Shown piece after piece: positions 26,564 through 35,796 of a stretch of 64,000 nucleotides of DNA. The number at the start of each line of letters is the position of its first letter. Within the stretch, counting starts at the first letter, position 1. The stretch covers positions 19,832-83,831 of the forward strand of contig CAMDTL010000008.1 of the NCBI GenBank assembly GCA_945907735.1, in the 5' to 3' direction. This stretch comes from Methylotenera oryzisoli (GTDB taxonomy: Bacteria > Pseudomonadota > Gammaproteobacteria > Burkholderiales > Methylophilaceae). The notes below the pieces were generated by a model. It was not told where the DNA came from, searched no databases, and saw only the letters and a list, made by a program, of their open reading frames with translations. The position numbers were made by a program, and so were the translations under genes.

Positions 26564-27652
26564 TTATCTACGCTCAATCATAATCAACAAACTCAAACCA
26601 GCCATCAAAAATAGAATAGTCGGCGTAATTGCGCTCATCAGTGGCGGCCAATCGTTTAGCACGCCCAAGTGAATAAATACGCGATTCATGATTTGGTAGG
26701 CTACGCCTAACATAATACCAATAAAAATTTTGGCGCTGGTGCCGCCAGCGCGTTGCTGTAAAAAGCCAAACGGCAGCGCTAAAATCACCATTACCATACA
26801 GGCGAGCGGATAAATCATTTTCGACCAAAGTGCCACTTCATAGCGCGTTGCTTTTTGTTTGTTGGTTTCTAGATAATCGATAAACGAATATAAATTCCAT
26901 GCGGACATTTTTTCGGGCGCTACTAATAGCACGTTTAATAATTCAGGTTGAATCAATGATACCCAGTCAGCTTTGTTGAAAAACTGTGTTTGTACGTTAT
27001 TTTGCTCGATTTTTTTAAAGGTGTTGAATTTAGTCTGTGTGACTTCAGTTAACCCCCAGCGCTCATCTGTGAAAGCTCCCTTTTTTGCAATACTAATGCT
27101 GCGCAACTTAAAGTTTTCATCAAATTCATAAATACGTACATTCAATAAACTGGCATCTGGTAGCACGGCTTCTGCGTGTACAAAGCTTTTGCCATCTTTT
27201 ACCCATAAGCCAGATTTAAAGTCTTGTGCCATTACAGAATCAGTAGCTTTAATGCGCATGCGCTGCGCCATTTTTTCGCTAATGGGTGTGATAAGCTCGC
27301 CCACTAAAAACGTGATTAAGGTAAATAACAAGCCCACTTTGATGAGCATTGAACCAATATTGGCTAAAGACAAACCACTCGCGCGCATGACAACGAGCTC
27401 TGAGTTGCGTGCCAGCGTGCCTAGGCCATACATCATGCCCACCAGCACCGCAACCGGCACCACTTCGTAAATATGTCCCGGAATGCTTAGCAGTACAAAT
27501 TCCAGCACTTTGCCGAGGCCATAATTGCCTTGGCCGAGGCTGTCGAGTTCCTGCATTAAATCGAAGAACGAGAACATGGCCAATAGACCCAGCATAAACA
27601 TTAAAATATTGATGCTGATTTCCTGCCAAAAATAACGATTAAAGATTTTCAT
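26564..27652 (-). CDS. lptG: LptG, LPS export ABC transporter permease
   Basis: 362 residues of the YjgP/YjgQ family: three membrane helices at each end (from about residue 12 and from about 275) with a periplasmic jellyroll between. MKIFNRYFWQEISINILMF and GMMYGLGTLARNSELVVMRA are typical for LptG. With LptF and LptB it extracts LPS from the inner membrane and passes it to LptC. Its start overlaps the lptF stop by four bases. The lptCA genes are about 26 kb away at the left end of the window. Confidence 0.93.
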   Translation of the reverse strand: MKIFNRYFWQEISINILMFMLGLLAMFSFFDLMQELDSLGQGNYGLGKVLEFVLLSIPGHIYEVVPVAVLVGMMYGLGTLARNSELVVMRASGLSLANIGSMLIKVGLLFTLITFLVGELITPISEKMAQRMRIKATDSVMAQDFKSGLWVKDGKSFVHAEAVLPDASLLNVRIYEFDENFKLRSISIAKKGAFTDERWGLTEVTQTKFNTFKKIEQNNVQTQFFNKADWVSLIQPELLNVLLVAPEKMSAWNLYSFIDYLETNKQKATRYEVALWSKMIYPLACMVMVILALPFGFLQQRAGGTSAKIFIGIMLGVAYQIMNRVFIHLGVLNDWPPLMSAITPTILFLMAGLSLLIMIERR

Positions 27653-28770
27653 TGGCGCTTAGGTTTTTTCCATAAACTGGAGAAATTAGCCGGAAATTTT
27701 GGCAGCAGCGGCAGCAGATGATTGCGCCTATAAAACATATAAAAAGTCAGCGTTAAGAAAAATAAATGTACGGGCCACAAACCAACCGTAGCGCTAAGCC
27801 TGCCTTGTGTTACCCAGGCCTGGAATATGCTGAGTATATTGTTGTAAATGATATAAATGACAATCGCAAAAATAAGGTTGAGCGAACGTCCCGCGCGCGG
27901 ATCAACAAAGCTGAGCGGGATTGCCAGCAGTACCAATACCAGCGCAGAGATTGGGATAGCAAGGCGCCATTGCAATTCCGCATTATTACCAGAATTGGTA
28001 TTTTGCAATAATTCTTTGGTAGATATGGCCTGCCTTGTATAGGGTTCTGGAGCAGTCTCTTTGGTTCGAATGCGCACCGCATAGCGTTCAAATTCGGTGG
28101 TCGAAATCTCGGCGGAGTTAGGCTTGCCTTCATAACGGCGACCTTTGTCCAGCACCAAGAAGTTGTCGCCATTTTCTACTTTTTTACGACTGCCAGTGCT
28201 CGCTACGATCACTCCTGTTTTTTGGTGCTGTGTAGATTGTACGAAGATGTTTTTGACGACATTGCCAAGTTCATCAAAACTCTCTACAAAGTACACGCGA
28301 TCGCCGGAATTCGATTCTTTAAAAACACCTGGACTGATGGTGGAAAGCTCGTCGCGGCTTTTAAGCTGCTCTTTGTAGTCTTGGCCTTTCTGTGTCGCCC
28401 ATGGCATTACCCATAGGCTTAACAGCGTAATGACGATAATGATTGGAATGGCAAAACTGAGAATCGGCCGTATCCATTTATTCAGGCCAAGTCCAGAGCT
28501 GAACCAGATTACCATTTCAGAATCGCGATGCCAGCGTGAAAGTGTCATTAATACGGCCAAGAAAATACTTAAGGATAAAATCATCGGCAAGAACTTCACC
28601 ATGCTGAATCCAAGCAAAGTATTGATTGCGTCATTGGGCAAAATGCCTTTTGCCGCAAGCCGCACCAAATTACCAGCGCGCTGGGCAATGACAATGCCGA
28701 CGAGTATCAGGAACATCGCGCCAGCGGTGCTGATAAGCTCTTGCGATAAAGATTTTTTGAATATTTTCAA
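27649..28770 (-). CDS. lptF: LptF, LPS export ABC transporter permease
   Basis: 373 residues, same six-helix and jellyroll layout as LptG. The N-terminal MKIFKKSLSQELISTAGAM and FLAVLMTLSRWHRDSEMVIW identify LptF, as does the C-terminal YNNILSIFQAWVTQG. It forms the LptB2FG inner-membrane extractor. It is the first gene of the minus-strand lptFG operon and divergent from pepA, with 96 bases between them, the standard proteobacterial arrangement. Confidence 0.93.
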   Translation of the reverse strand: MKIFKKSLSQELISTAGAMFLILVGIVIAQRAGNLVRLAAKGILPNDAINTLLGFSMVKFLPMILSLSIFLAVLMTLSRWHRDSEMVIWFSSGLGLNKWIRPILSFAIPIIIVITLLSLWVMPWATQKGQDYKEQLKSRDELSTISPGVFKESNSGDRVYFVESFDELGNVVKNIFVQSTQHQKTGVIVASTGSRKKVENGDNFLVLDKGRRYEGKPNSAEISTTEFERYAVRIRTKETAPEPYTRQAISTKELLQNTNSGNNAELQWRLAIPISALVLVLLAIPLSFVDPRAGRSLNLIFAIVIYIIYNNILSIFQAWVTQGRLSATVGLWPVHLFFLTLTFYMFYRRNHLLPLLPKFPANFSSLWKKPKRQ

Positions 28771-28866
28771 TTTAAATATTGTGCAAATTTGCGCTTTGAT
28801 TTCAAGTCAAAACGCTAGATAATTAGATTTTAGAGTAAACATTAAGTAAAAGTTAAAAGGACTGCA

Positions 28867-30351
28867 ATGGAATTTAGCATAAAAAACGGAAATCCTGAAA
28901 AACAACGTGTGGATTGTGTGGTTGTAGGCCTATTTGAAGGCGGAAAATTAAGCGATGCTGCAAAAAGTTTGGATATAGCCTCTAATAAAGCCATCAGTGC
29001 AGTGTTAAAAAACGGTGACATGGAGGGAAAGTTAGGCGCAACCCTAGTGTTGCACGGCGCTGTAGGGGCTAGTGCAGCGCGTGTCATGCTGCTTGGCTTG
29101 GGTAAACAAGCGGAGTTTAGCGAACGACATTATCGTCATGCGGTGCATGCTGCAGTTAAAGCTTTGCCCAAAGGTGTTGCTAGCGCGAGCTTTTTCTTGG
29201 CCGAATTAGCCATTAAAAAAGCCGATATTCACACTAAAGTTGCGCAATTGGTGGAAGTTGCGATGGATGCCGCTTACCAAGTGAACGCGATCAAGCTTAA
29301 AAAATCTGAACCAAAAACCTTGAATAAAATTGCAATCTTTGTCAATCAATCTGAGAACGCACAAGCTGAAGCTGGTGTAAAACATGGTTTGGCGATTAGT
29401 TTAGGGGTAAGTTTAGCCAAAGATTTAGGCAACTTACCACCGAACATTTGCACGCCGACATATTTGGGTGAGCAAGCTAAAAAGCTCGCCAAAACTTACG
29501 GCTTTAAAGTAGAAGTGTTAGAGAAAAAAGAAATTGAAAAACTAGGTATGGGTTCGTTTTTGGGCGTTGCGCAAGGCAGTGTAGAGCCGCCACGGTTGAT
29601 TGTGTTGCAGCATTTAAAAGGCAAAAAAGACCAAAAACCAGTGGCGCTAGTGGGCAAGGGCATTACCTTTGACACGGGCGGTATTTCGCTTAAGCCAGGC
29701 GGCGATATGGATGAAATGAAATATGACATGTGCGGTGCGGCCAGCGTTTTAGGCACATTCAAGGCGATTGGCGAGCTAGGGCTGGCGATTAACGCGGTAG
29801 GTATTATCCCCACTTGCGAGAATATGCCCGATGCAGGCGCGATTAAGCCCGGCGATATTCTTACTAGCATGTCTGGCCAAACCATCGAGATATTGAACAC
29901 TGATGCCGAAGGCCGTTTGATTTTGTGCGATGCACTGACTTACGCTGAGCGTTTTGAGCCGAGCGCAGTAGTGGATATTGCCACGCTGACCGGCGCGTGT
30001 GTCATCGCTTTGGGGCATCATCCTAGTGGCTTGTTTAGTAATAAAGATGCGCTTGCGCATGAATTATTAGCTGCGGGCGAAATTGCGCACGATCGTGCTT
30101 GGCACATGCCAATGTGGGAAGAGTTTCAAAGCCAACTTGATAGCAATTTTGCCGACATGGCCAATATTGGCGGGCGTGCTGGGGGCAGTATTACCGCGGC
30201 TTGCTTTTTGTCTCGTTACGCAAAAAAATTCGATTGGGCGCACTTGGATATTGCAGGTACGGCGTGGAAAAGTGGCAAAGAAAAAGGCGGAACAGGCCGC
30301 CCAGTGCCGCTTTTAACGACGTTTCTCGTGAAACGGGCACAAAAGAACTAG
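28867..30351 (+). CDS. pepA: PepA, leucyl aminopeptidase (cytosol aminopeptidase)
   Basis: 494 residues, full length. The M17 catalytic domain has the first metal-binding segment GKGITFDTGGISLKPGGDM and the family signature NTDAEGRLILCDAL. It is a hexameric, two-metal, cytosolic enzyme that removes N-terminal leucine and other residues; in some bacteria it also binds DNA. It is first in the operon with holC 27 bases downstream, a conserved order. Confidence 0.95.
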   Translation: MEFSIKNGNPEKQRVDCVVVGLFEGGKLSDAAKSLDIASNKAISAVLKNGDMEGKLGATLVLHGAVGASAARVMLLGLGKQAEFSERHYRHAVHAAVKALPKGVASASFFLAELAIKKADIHTKVAQLVEVAMDAAYQVNAIKLKKSEPKTLNKIAIFVNQSENAQAEAGVKHGLAISLGVSLAKDLGNLPPNICTPTYLGEQAKKLAKTYGFKVEVLEKKEIEKLGMGSFLGVAQGSVEPPRLIVLQHLKGKKDQKPVALVGKGITFDTGGISLKPGGDMDEMKYDMCGAASVLGTFKAIGELGLAINAVGIIPTCENMPDAGAIKPGDILTSMSGQTIEILNTDAEGRLILCDALTYAERFEPSAVVDIATLTGACVIALGHHPSGLFSNKDALAHELLAAGEIAHDRAWHMPMWEEFQSQLDSNFADMANIGGRAGGSITAACFLSRYAKKFDWAHLDIAGTAWKSGKEKGGTGRPVPLLTTFLVKRAQKN

Positions 30352-30378
30352 TACAATAGCAGCCAAAACTAAGTCAAA

Positions 30379-30810
30379 ATGACACGCATAGAGTTTTATT
30401 TTAATGTGGCCGATAAACAACAAGCCATTGCAGACTTGGTGCAATCGGCGCTATTGAAGCGTCGCCAAGTGATGGTATTGGCTGCGGATGAAAAAATGGC
30501 GAGCGATGTTAGCGCAAGTTTGTGGCAAAATAAGCCTGCAAGCTTTTTGCCAAATGTGCAGGAGAATCATTTAAATGCCGCTGTAACACCCGTAGTTATT
30601 GGCTTGCATGGCAGTGATTTAATGCAAGATGATATGTTGATTAATTTAACAACAAATACACCTGTTTTTTTTAGCCGATTTACGCAGTTGGTTGAGCTGG
30701 TGAGTGATGATGCACAAGATAAAGCGGCTGCGCGCACACGTTTTAAGTTTTATCGTGATAGGGGCTATGAAATTAAGAGTATTGACCATGCTCAACATAA
30801 GATTGAATAG
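30379..30810 (+). CDS. holC: HolC, DNA polymerase III chi subunit
   Basis: 143 residues. The sequence TRIEFYFNVADKQQAIADLV and FLPNVQENHLNAAVTPVVIG match the chi subunit, which ties the clamp loader to single-strand binding protein. Position between pepA and a short gene is the usual place in betaproteobacteria, where valS often follows; valS is absent here. Confidence 0.9.
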   Translation: MTRIEFYFNVADKQQAIADLVQSALLKRRQVMVLAADEKMASDVSASLWQNKPASFLPNVQENHLNAAVTPVVIGLHGSDLMQDDMLINLTTNTPVFFSRFTQLVELVSDDAQDKAAARTRFKFYRDRGYEIKSIDHAQHKIE

Positions 30811-30818
30811 AGACAATA

Positions 30819-31415
30819 GTGGCAGATAAAAAAATTCCCTTATTGACTGATGTTTATCAGCCCAAGCCAATTGGCACTAGCGCTGATGGAACAAAATCAA
30901 GTGATTGGGTAGATTTAAAGCCCGAGCAAGACGATGCCACTGTAATTACGCCAGAGCTGATTGCGCGCATTGCCGCACACATCAAACCTAGGTTGGAAGC
31001 GGATATTGTAAAGTCTGTGACTGAGAACGTGCGCGAGGCGCTGACAGAAAATTATCAGACATTAAATCAAATTGCCAAGCAAGAGTTGGCGCAACACATG
31101 CACTTGCTTCAGGCCGATATTTTGTCGCAGATGAGCGCTACTTTTAATGCTGCTATTCCTGGTATTTATGCGGCTGTGGTGGATGATGTTAAAGCTAAAT
31201 TTGCGGATGAAATGACGATGCAAAGCCTGCAGTTGCGCGCTAATTTCTTAGCAACTATTAATGCCGACTTACCTGCCGTGCAAGCAGTGATACGTGAGAA
31301 TATTCAACAAATCTTAGCAACTTCGCTACCAAGTTTAGAGCTGGATTTGCGTAATCAATTGACGTCAGAGTTACAAGATTTATTGCTAAAAGTGAAGTTT
31401 GTGCTGCCTAAATAA
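30819..31415 (+). CDS. Hypothetical protein downstream of holC
   Basis: 198 residues from a GTG at 30819. The N-terminal 45 residues are polar and probably unstructured (IPLLTDVYQPKPIG). The rest is a series of amphipathic, Leu/Ala-rich helices (for example LNQIAKQELAQHMHLLQADI and LELDLRNQLTSELQDLLLKV), which could form a coiled-coil bundle. No signal peptide or membrane helix. Betaproteobacteria often carry a poorly conserved gene of this kind between holC and valS. Its function is unknown; a replication link is suggested only by position. Confidence 0.7.
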   Translation: MADKKIPLLTDVYQPKPIGTSADGTKSSDWVDLKPEQDDATVITPELIARIAAHIKPRLEADIVKSVTENVREALTENYQTLNQIAKQELAQHMHLLQADILSQMSATFNAAIPGIYAAVVDDVKAKFADEMTMQSLQLRANFLATINADLPAVQAVIRENIQQILATSLPSLELDLRNQLTSELQDLLLKVKFVLPK

Positions 31416-31796
31416 TTAGTCAGCCACTAATTTTTTATAGGCCTCAGCGCTTAAAAAATGTTTAGTTTCATTCGCATCATCTGGCTTAAACTTGAATATC
31501 CATGCGGTGTAGGGCTTATCGTTAATGCCTTCTGGCGCATTCAATAAATCCTCATTAATTTCAGTCACCACGCCATTCATGGGCGCGTGCAAATCCGATC
31601 CAGTTTTAACCGATTCCACAATGCCACACGGCGCGCCATTGACTAACTTATTATCCACCTTTGGTGGCTCGATAAAAACAATATCGCCAAGCAAATCTTG
31701 CGCATAATCGGTAATGCCTGCAAGCCAGTATCCATCAGGGTCTTGGAGCACCCATAAATGTTCATTAGTGTAAAATAAATTTTCAGGGAATTTCAT
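31416..31796 (-). CDS. gcvH: GcvH, glycine cleavage system H protein
   Basis: 126 residues from the ATG at 31796; the frame extends upstream to 31895, but H proteins begin near this point (MKFPENLFYTNEHLWV). The lipoyl-attachment motif is ESVKTGSDLHAPMNG, where Lys carries the lipoyl arm that shuttles the aminomethyl group between the P, T and L proteins. None of gcvT, gcvP or lpd is adjacent, so it either serves an unlinked system or acts as a lipoate carrier. Divergent from the PBP7-like gene. Confidence 0.88.
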   Translation of the reverse strand: MKFPENLFYTNEHLWVLQDPDGYWLAGITDYAQDLLGDIVFIEPPKVDNKLVNGAPCGIVESVKTGSDLHAPMNGVVTEINEDLLNAPEGINDKPYTAWIFKFKPDDANETKHFLSAEAYKKLVAD

Positions 31797-31990
31797 GGCG
31801 AGTAGTGTGGTCAATGAAGTTTGGTATATTTTCTCATAAAGTGACCTAGCTTGTAACAATATAGGCGCCGGTATCAAAAAATTCACTAAATACAAACCTT
31901 AATACATATTTTATATATAAGCGCTAACTGTTTGACAAATAACTATTATTTATATATTATCAATTTGAACATTAACGAGGTTGTGCAGTA

Positions 31991-33061
31991 ATGGTAAAGT
32001 TAATTTTTAAAAGAATAATGCTATTTTATATAGCGTTGGCTTTGGTTGCTTCGCCAGTTGAGCTTTTGGCTGCGCATAAAGAGTCGCATAAACGCATTTA
32101 TACCAGCCAACAAAATACCTTAACTAAACATCGTATTTCTAGCCGTTACAAGGGTAAAAGGCAAAAAACTAGCCTCAAGCTTCGTCAAGCACGTCAGTTG
32201 CAAATCGCAAATCAACAAAGAATTATGCTGGGTGAAGATTACAACGGCAGCGGAATTTTGCGGTTGTCTTCGAATAAGGCATTGATTATTAACCAAAATA
32301 CTGGCGAAATTATCTACGCCAAAAATACCAACCAACCTACGCCCATTGCCTCAATCACCAAGCTGATGACGGCGATGGTGATGCTGGATGCGAAGCAATC
32401 CTTGGATGACGAAATCTCCGTATCGGATCAGGATGTTGATCATCTTAAAGGTACCAGCTCTAGATTAGCTGTGGGCTCCAAACTTAGCCGCAGCGATATG
32501 TTGCAATTGGCTTTGATGTCCTCTGAGAACCGCGCTGCATCTGCGTTGGCGCATAATTATCCAGGTGGAAAAATTGCATTTGTGAAAGCGATGAATGACA
32601 AAGCGCATGCATTAGGCTTAGTCAATACACGCTTTGCTGACCCTACAGGGCTGGATAGTGAAAATGTCTCTACGGCGGAAGATTTAGTTAAAATGGTGCA
32701 AGCGGCTTATCAATATGCCGAGATTCGCCTAGCTAGCACCAGTCCATCGCATGATGTGTACGTTGCAGGTCGGGGATATCCAGTTGGTTTTGTCAATAGT
32801 AATGGCTTGGTCCGTGGTGGTGAGTGGGAAATTGGCTTATCAAAAACGGGTTATATTACAGAGGCAGGGCGTTGTTTGGTGATGCAGGCAACAATCGCAG
32901 GTGCACCAATGATTGTCGTGTTGCTTGACTCTAACGGCAGGCTAACACGTATTGGCGACGCTAACAGGGTTCGTAAATGGATGGAATATAATAGCAGCGA
33001 GCCAACTGCAACGACCACTGGTCAATTACCCAACGAAATTATGGCGAGCAGAATTTCTTAA
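31991..33061 (+). CDS. pbpG: PbpG-like D-alanyl-D-alanine endopeptidase (S11 family, PBP7)
   Basis: 356 residues. A membrane/signal segment (about 8-28) is followed by a basic stretch and then the S11 catalytic domain with the three penicillin-binding motifs: SITK (near residue 120), SEN in MSSENRAASAL, and KTG in LSKTGYITEAGR. It cleaves D-Ala-mDAP crosslinks in the murein sacculus in the periplasm. The N-terminal extension rich in Lys, Arg and Gln between signal and catalytic domain is common in betaproteobacterial forms. A terminator follows immediately. Confidence 0.88.
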   Translation: MVKLIFKRIMLFYIALALVASPVELLAAHKESHKRIYTSQQNTLTKHRISSRYKGKRQKTSLKLRQARQLQIANQQRIMLGEDYNGSGILRLSSNKALIINQNTGEIIYAKNTNQPTPIASITKLMTAMVMLDAKQSLDDEISVSDQDVDHLKGTSSRLAVGSKLSRSDMLQLALMSSENRAASALAHNYPGGKIAFVKAMNDKAHALGLVNTRFADPTGLDSENVSTAEDLVKMVQAAYQYAEIRLASTSPSHDVYVAGRGYPVGFVNSNGLVRGGEWEIGLSKTGYITEAGRCLVMQATIAGAPMIVVLLDSNGRLTRIGDANRVRKWMEYNSSEPTATTTGQLPNEIMASRIS

Positions 33062-33062
33062 G

Positions 33063-33113
33063 GAATTTAGCAATAAAAAAGTAGCTTAACGCTGCTTTTT
33101 TATTGCTAAATTC
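33063..33113. terminator. Bidirectional terminator between pbpG and topA
   Basis: A 23-bp inverted repeat (arms begin GAATTTAGCAATAAAAAAG and end GCTAAATTC, one G-T pair) with a TTAAC loop sits between the convergent stops. Each arm has a run of six A or T at the right place, so it can stop transcription from both directions. Confidence 0.9.
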
Positions 33114-33122
33114 AATAGAAGC

Positions 33123-35687
33123 TTATTTTTTGAGGGTGGCTTTTTTCACAACAGGCTTCTTAACAACAGCTTTTTTGGCGGCTGGTTTTTTCACCGCCGC
33201 TTTTTTAGCGAATGTTTTTTTGCTGCCAGTTTTACCCCTGGCCTCATCTTTTTCCGATTTTTCAATCAATAATCCCAACGCTTCATCCATTGTTAAGCTT
33301 TCAGGTTCTATACTTTTCGGTATGGTTGCGCGAATTTTGGCATGCTGCACATAAGGCCCGTAGCGGCCTGCAAAGATCTCCACGCGGCCTTCGCCAGAAG
33401 GATGTGCACCTAAATCTGCAATGGGTGCCGGGCCAGTATTGGTAGCGGCTAGCAAGGCGACTGCGCCAGTTAAATCAATTGCAAATACACTTTCGCTTTT
33501 TGGAATCGATTTAAATTTACCATCATGATTCACATAAGGCCCAAAGCGGCCAATATTCACCACGATTTTTTTATTGGTTTCTGGATGCAAACCTAAATCA
33601 CGCGGCAGTGATAGCAGCATATTGGCAATATCAATATTCACATCGGGGATTGGAATTTCTTTGGGAATACTCACCCGTTTTGGTTTTTTCTTGTCGCCTT
33701 CAACTGCCACACCAAGCTGTAAATACGGGCCATACGGACCATTCATTAAGTAAATTTCTTTACCAGAGTCTGCATCCACACCGATTGTCACAGGGTCTGC
33801 ACCTGCCTGCGCCGCGCCATTCAGGCTGCGTTTATAATCGCATTCTGGCTCTGCGTTATAGCCCGTACAGCCAATAAATGTGCCATAACGGCTGAGTTGT
33901 TTTTGCAAGGGCTGGCCACATTTTGGGCAAGCTTCGTCAATTAACTCGTTGCCTGGCCTGTCCACATCAGCCTTGCTGAGCAATTGCGCATTAAATCCTT
34001 GCCAAAACTCATCCATCAATGGCACCCACTCGCGCATGCCATCTGCCACGCTATCCAGCGCGTTTTCCAGATTGGCGGTAAAGTCATAATCCACATATTT
34101 GGTGAAATGTTCGGTTAAAAATTTGTTGACCACGCGGCCTACATCGGTCGGCATAAAACGTTTTTTATCTAACAGTACGTATTCACGATCTTGCAAGGTG
34201 CTGATAATGTTGGCGTAAGTAGAAGGGCGGCCAATACCGTATTCTTCCAGTATTTTAACCAAACTGGCTTCGCCATAACGTGGTGGCGGCTCAGTAAAAT
34301 GTTGGTCGCCGTAAATTTTTTCTACGTTTAGCACTTCGCCAGTTTCTAAATGCGGCAGTTTGCTTTCGCCTTCTTCCTCTTCATCGTCTCGGCCTTCCAT
34401 ATACACCGCGATAAAGCCTGGAAATACTAGCGTTTGACCACTCGCACGGAATAAATTGGCTTCAGAGCCCACTGCTAAATCTACACTTACTGCATCAAAT
34501 TTAGCGGCTGCCATTTGGCAAGCTAGGCTACGCTTCCAAATCATTTCGTACAGCTTAAATTGCTCGTCGTTTAAATATTTGCGCATGGCTGTAGGCGCAC
34601 GGAATATATCGGTCGGACGAATAGCCTCATGTGCCTCTTGTGCATTTTTGGCTTTGGTTTTGTACATCACGGGTGATTTTGGCAAATAATCCACGTCGAA
34701 ATTCTTCTTCACATATTCGCGTATGCTCATGACCGCTTCAGCCGCCATGCTAAATGAATCGGTACGCATATAAGTGATTAAGCCGACCGTCCCAGAGCCA
34801 ATATCCACGCCTTCGTACAGCTGTTGTGCTACGCGCATGGCACGAGAAGTTGTAAAGCCAAGTTTACGCACCGCTTCTTGTTGTAGGGTTGACGTGGTAA
34901 ATGGCGCGGCAGGGCTACGGCTACGTTGCTTTTTTTCGACGCGCGAAACAGTAGTTTTGCCGGCACTGGCAAGCAGTAATTTGCCCACAATATCGGCTTG
35001 CTGGTCATGATTAATCACGCTAAATTGTTCAATTTTTTCGCCATGAAATTGAATCAGTTTGGCGTTAAAACTGTGCGCATGTTTTAGCGCATTAAGGTGT
35101 ATCGTCCAATATTCCTGGTTTTTAAACGCTTCAATCTCTAATTCGCGCTCTACAATTAAACGCAACGCAGGGCTTTGCACTCGGCCTGCAGAAAGACCGC
35201 GGCGGATTTTTTTCCATAATAATGGTGATAAATTAAAACCAACTAAATAATCCAGCGCACGGCGCGCTTGTTGCGCATTCACTAAGTTCATCGCAATGTC
35301 GCGCGGATGATCAATGGCATGTTTAACCGCGGTTTGCGTAATCTCGTTAAATTCTACGCGCTTGAGTAATTTATTTTTAAGTAAGTTTTTGGATTGCAGA
35401 ATTTCCGCAATATGCCAAGAAATCGCCTCGCCCTCGCGGTCCGGGTCGGTTGCGAGATAAATGCTATCAGCCGCCTTTACTGCCTTAGTAATCGCATCCA
35501 TGTGCTTGGCGTTGCGGTCAATCACCTCATATTTCATGGCAAAACTGTTGGCGGGGTCAACCGCGCCATTTTTGGGGATTAAATCACGCACATGGCCGTA
35601 GGAAGCCAATACTTCGAAATCATCGCTGAGATATTTTTTAAGCGTTTTGGCTTTTGAAGGCGATTCAACAATCAGTAATTTGGACAT
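33123..35687 (-). CDS. topA: TopA, DNA topoisomerase I
   Basis: 854 residues. TOPRIM domain at the N-terminus (LLIVESPSKAKTLKKYL, later DPDREGEAISWHI), catalytic tyrosine in GLITYMRTDSF, a four-cysteine zinc ribbon (CPKCGQPL and CTGYNAEPECDYKRS) and two further degenerate topoisomerase repeats. It relaxes negative supercoils. The final 40 residues are a histone H1-like Lys/Ala/Val tail (KKAAVKKPAAKKAVVKKP), a feature seen in several betaproteobacterial TopA proteins and likely to raise DNA affinity. Confidence 0.96.
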   Translation of the reverse strand: MSKLLIVESPSKAKTLKKYLSDDFEVLASYGHVRDLIPKNGAVDPANSFAMKYEVIDRNAKHMDAITKAVKAADSIYLATDPDREGEAISWHIAEILQSKNLLKNKLLKRVEFNEITQTAVKHAIDHPRDIAMNLVNAQQARRALDYLVGFNLSPLLWKKIRRGLSAGRVQSPALRLIVERELEIEAFKNQEYWTIHLNALKHAHSFNAKLIQFHGEKIEQFSVINHDQQADIVGKLLLASAGKTTVSRVEKKQRSRSPAAPFTTSTLQQEAVRKLGFTTSRAMRVAQQLYEGVDIGSGTVGLITYMRTDSFSMAAEAVMSIREYVKKNFDVDYLPKSPVMYKTKAKNAQEAHEAIRPTDIFRAPTAMRKYLNDEQFKLYEMIWKRSLACQMAAAKFDAVSVDLAVGSEANLFRASGQTLVFPGFIAVYMEGRDDEEEEGESKLPHLETGEVLNVEKIYGDQHFTEPPPRYGEASLVKILEEYGIGRPSTYANIISTLQDREYVLLDKKRFMPTDVGRVVNKFLTEHFTKYVDYDFTANLENALDSVADGMREWVPLMDEFWQGFNAQLLSKADVDRPGNELIDEACPKCGQPLQKQLSRYGTFIGCTGYNAEPECDYKRSLNGAAQAGADPVTIGVDADSGKEIYLMNGPYGPYLQLGVAVEGDKKKPKRVSIPKEIPIPDVNIDIANMLLSLPRDLGLHPETNKKIVVNIGRFGPYVNHDGKFKSIPKSESVFAIDLTGAVALLAATNTGPAPIADLGAHPSGEGRVEIFAGRYGPYVQHAKIRATIPKSIEPESLTMDEALGLLIEKSEKDEARGKTGSKKTFAKKAAVKKPAAKKAVVKKPVVKKATLKK

Positions 35688-35796
35688 TTAAACCTTGAAT
35701 TTAAGCGCGACTCATTGGGAGTTGACTAGATAATAGCAAGCTAATGCGCAATTAGACAATTAATTTTAAAATTAAATTGTGTAAAATTTTTGTGAA

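Noticed and set aside
29496..29900. 134-codon frame opposite pepA
   Set aside because: Antisense to the catalytic domain of PepA; Pro/Ser-rich shadow sequence.
31797..31895. N-terminal extension of gcvH
   Set aside because: H proteins start close to the YTNEHLWV motif; the extra 33 residues have no counterpart in the family.
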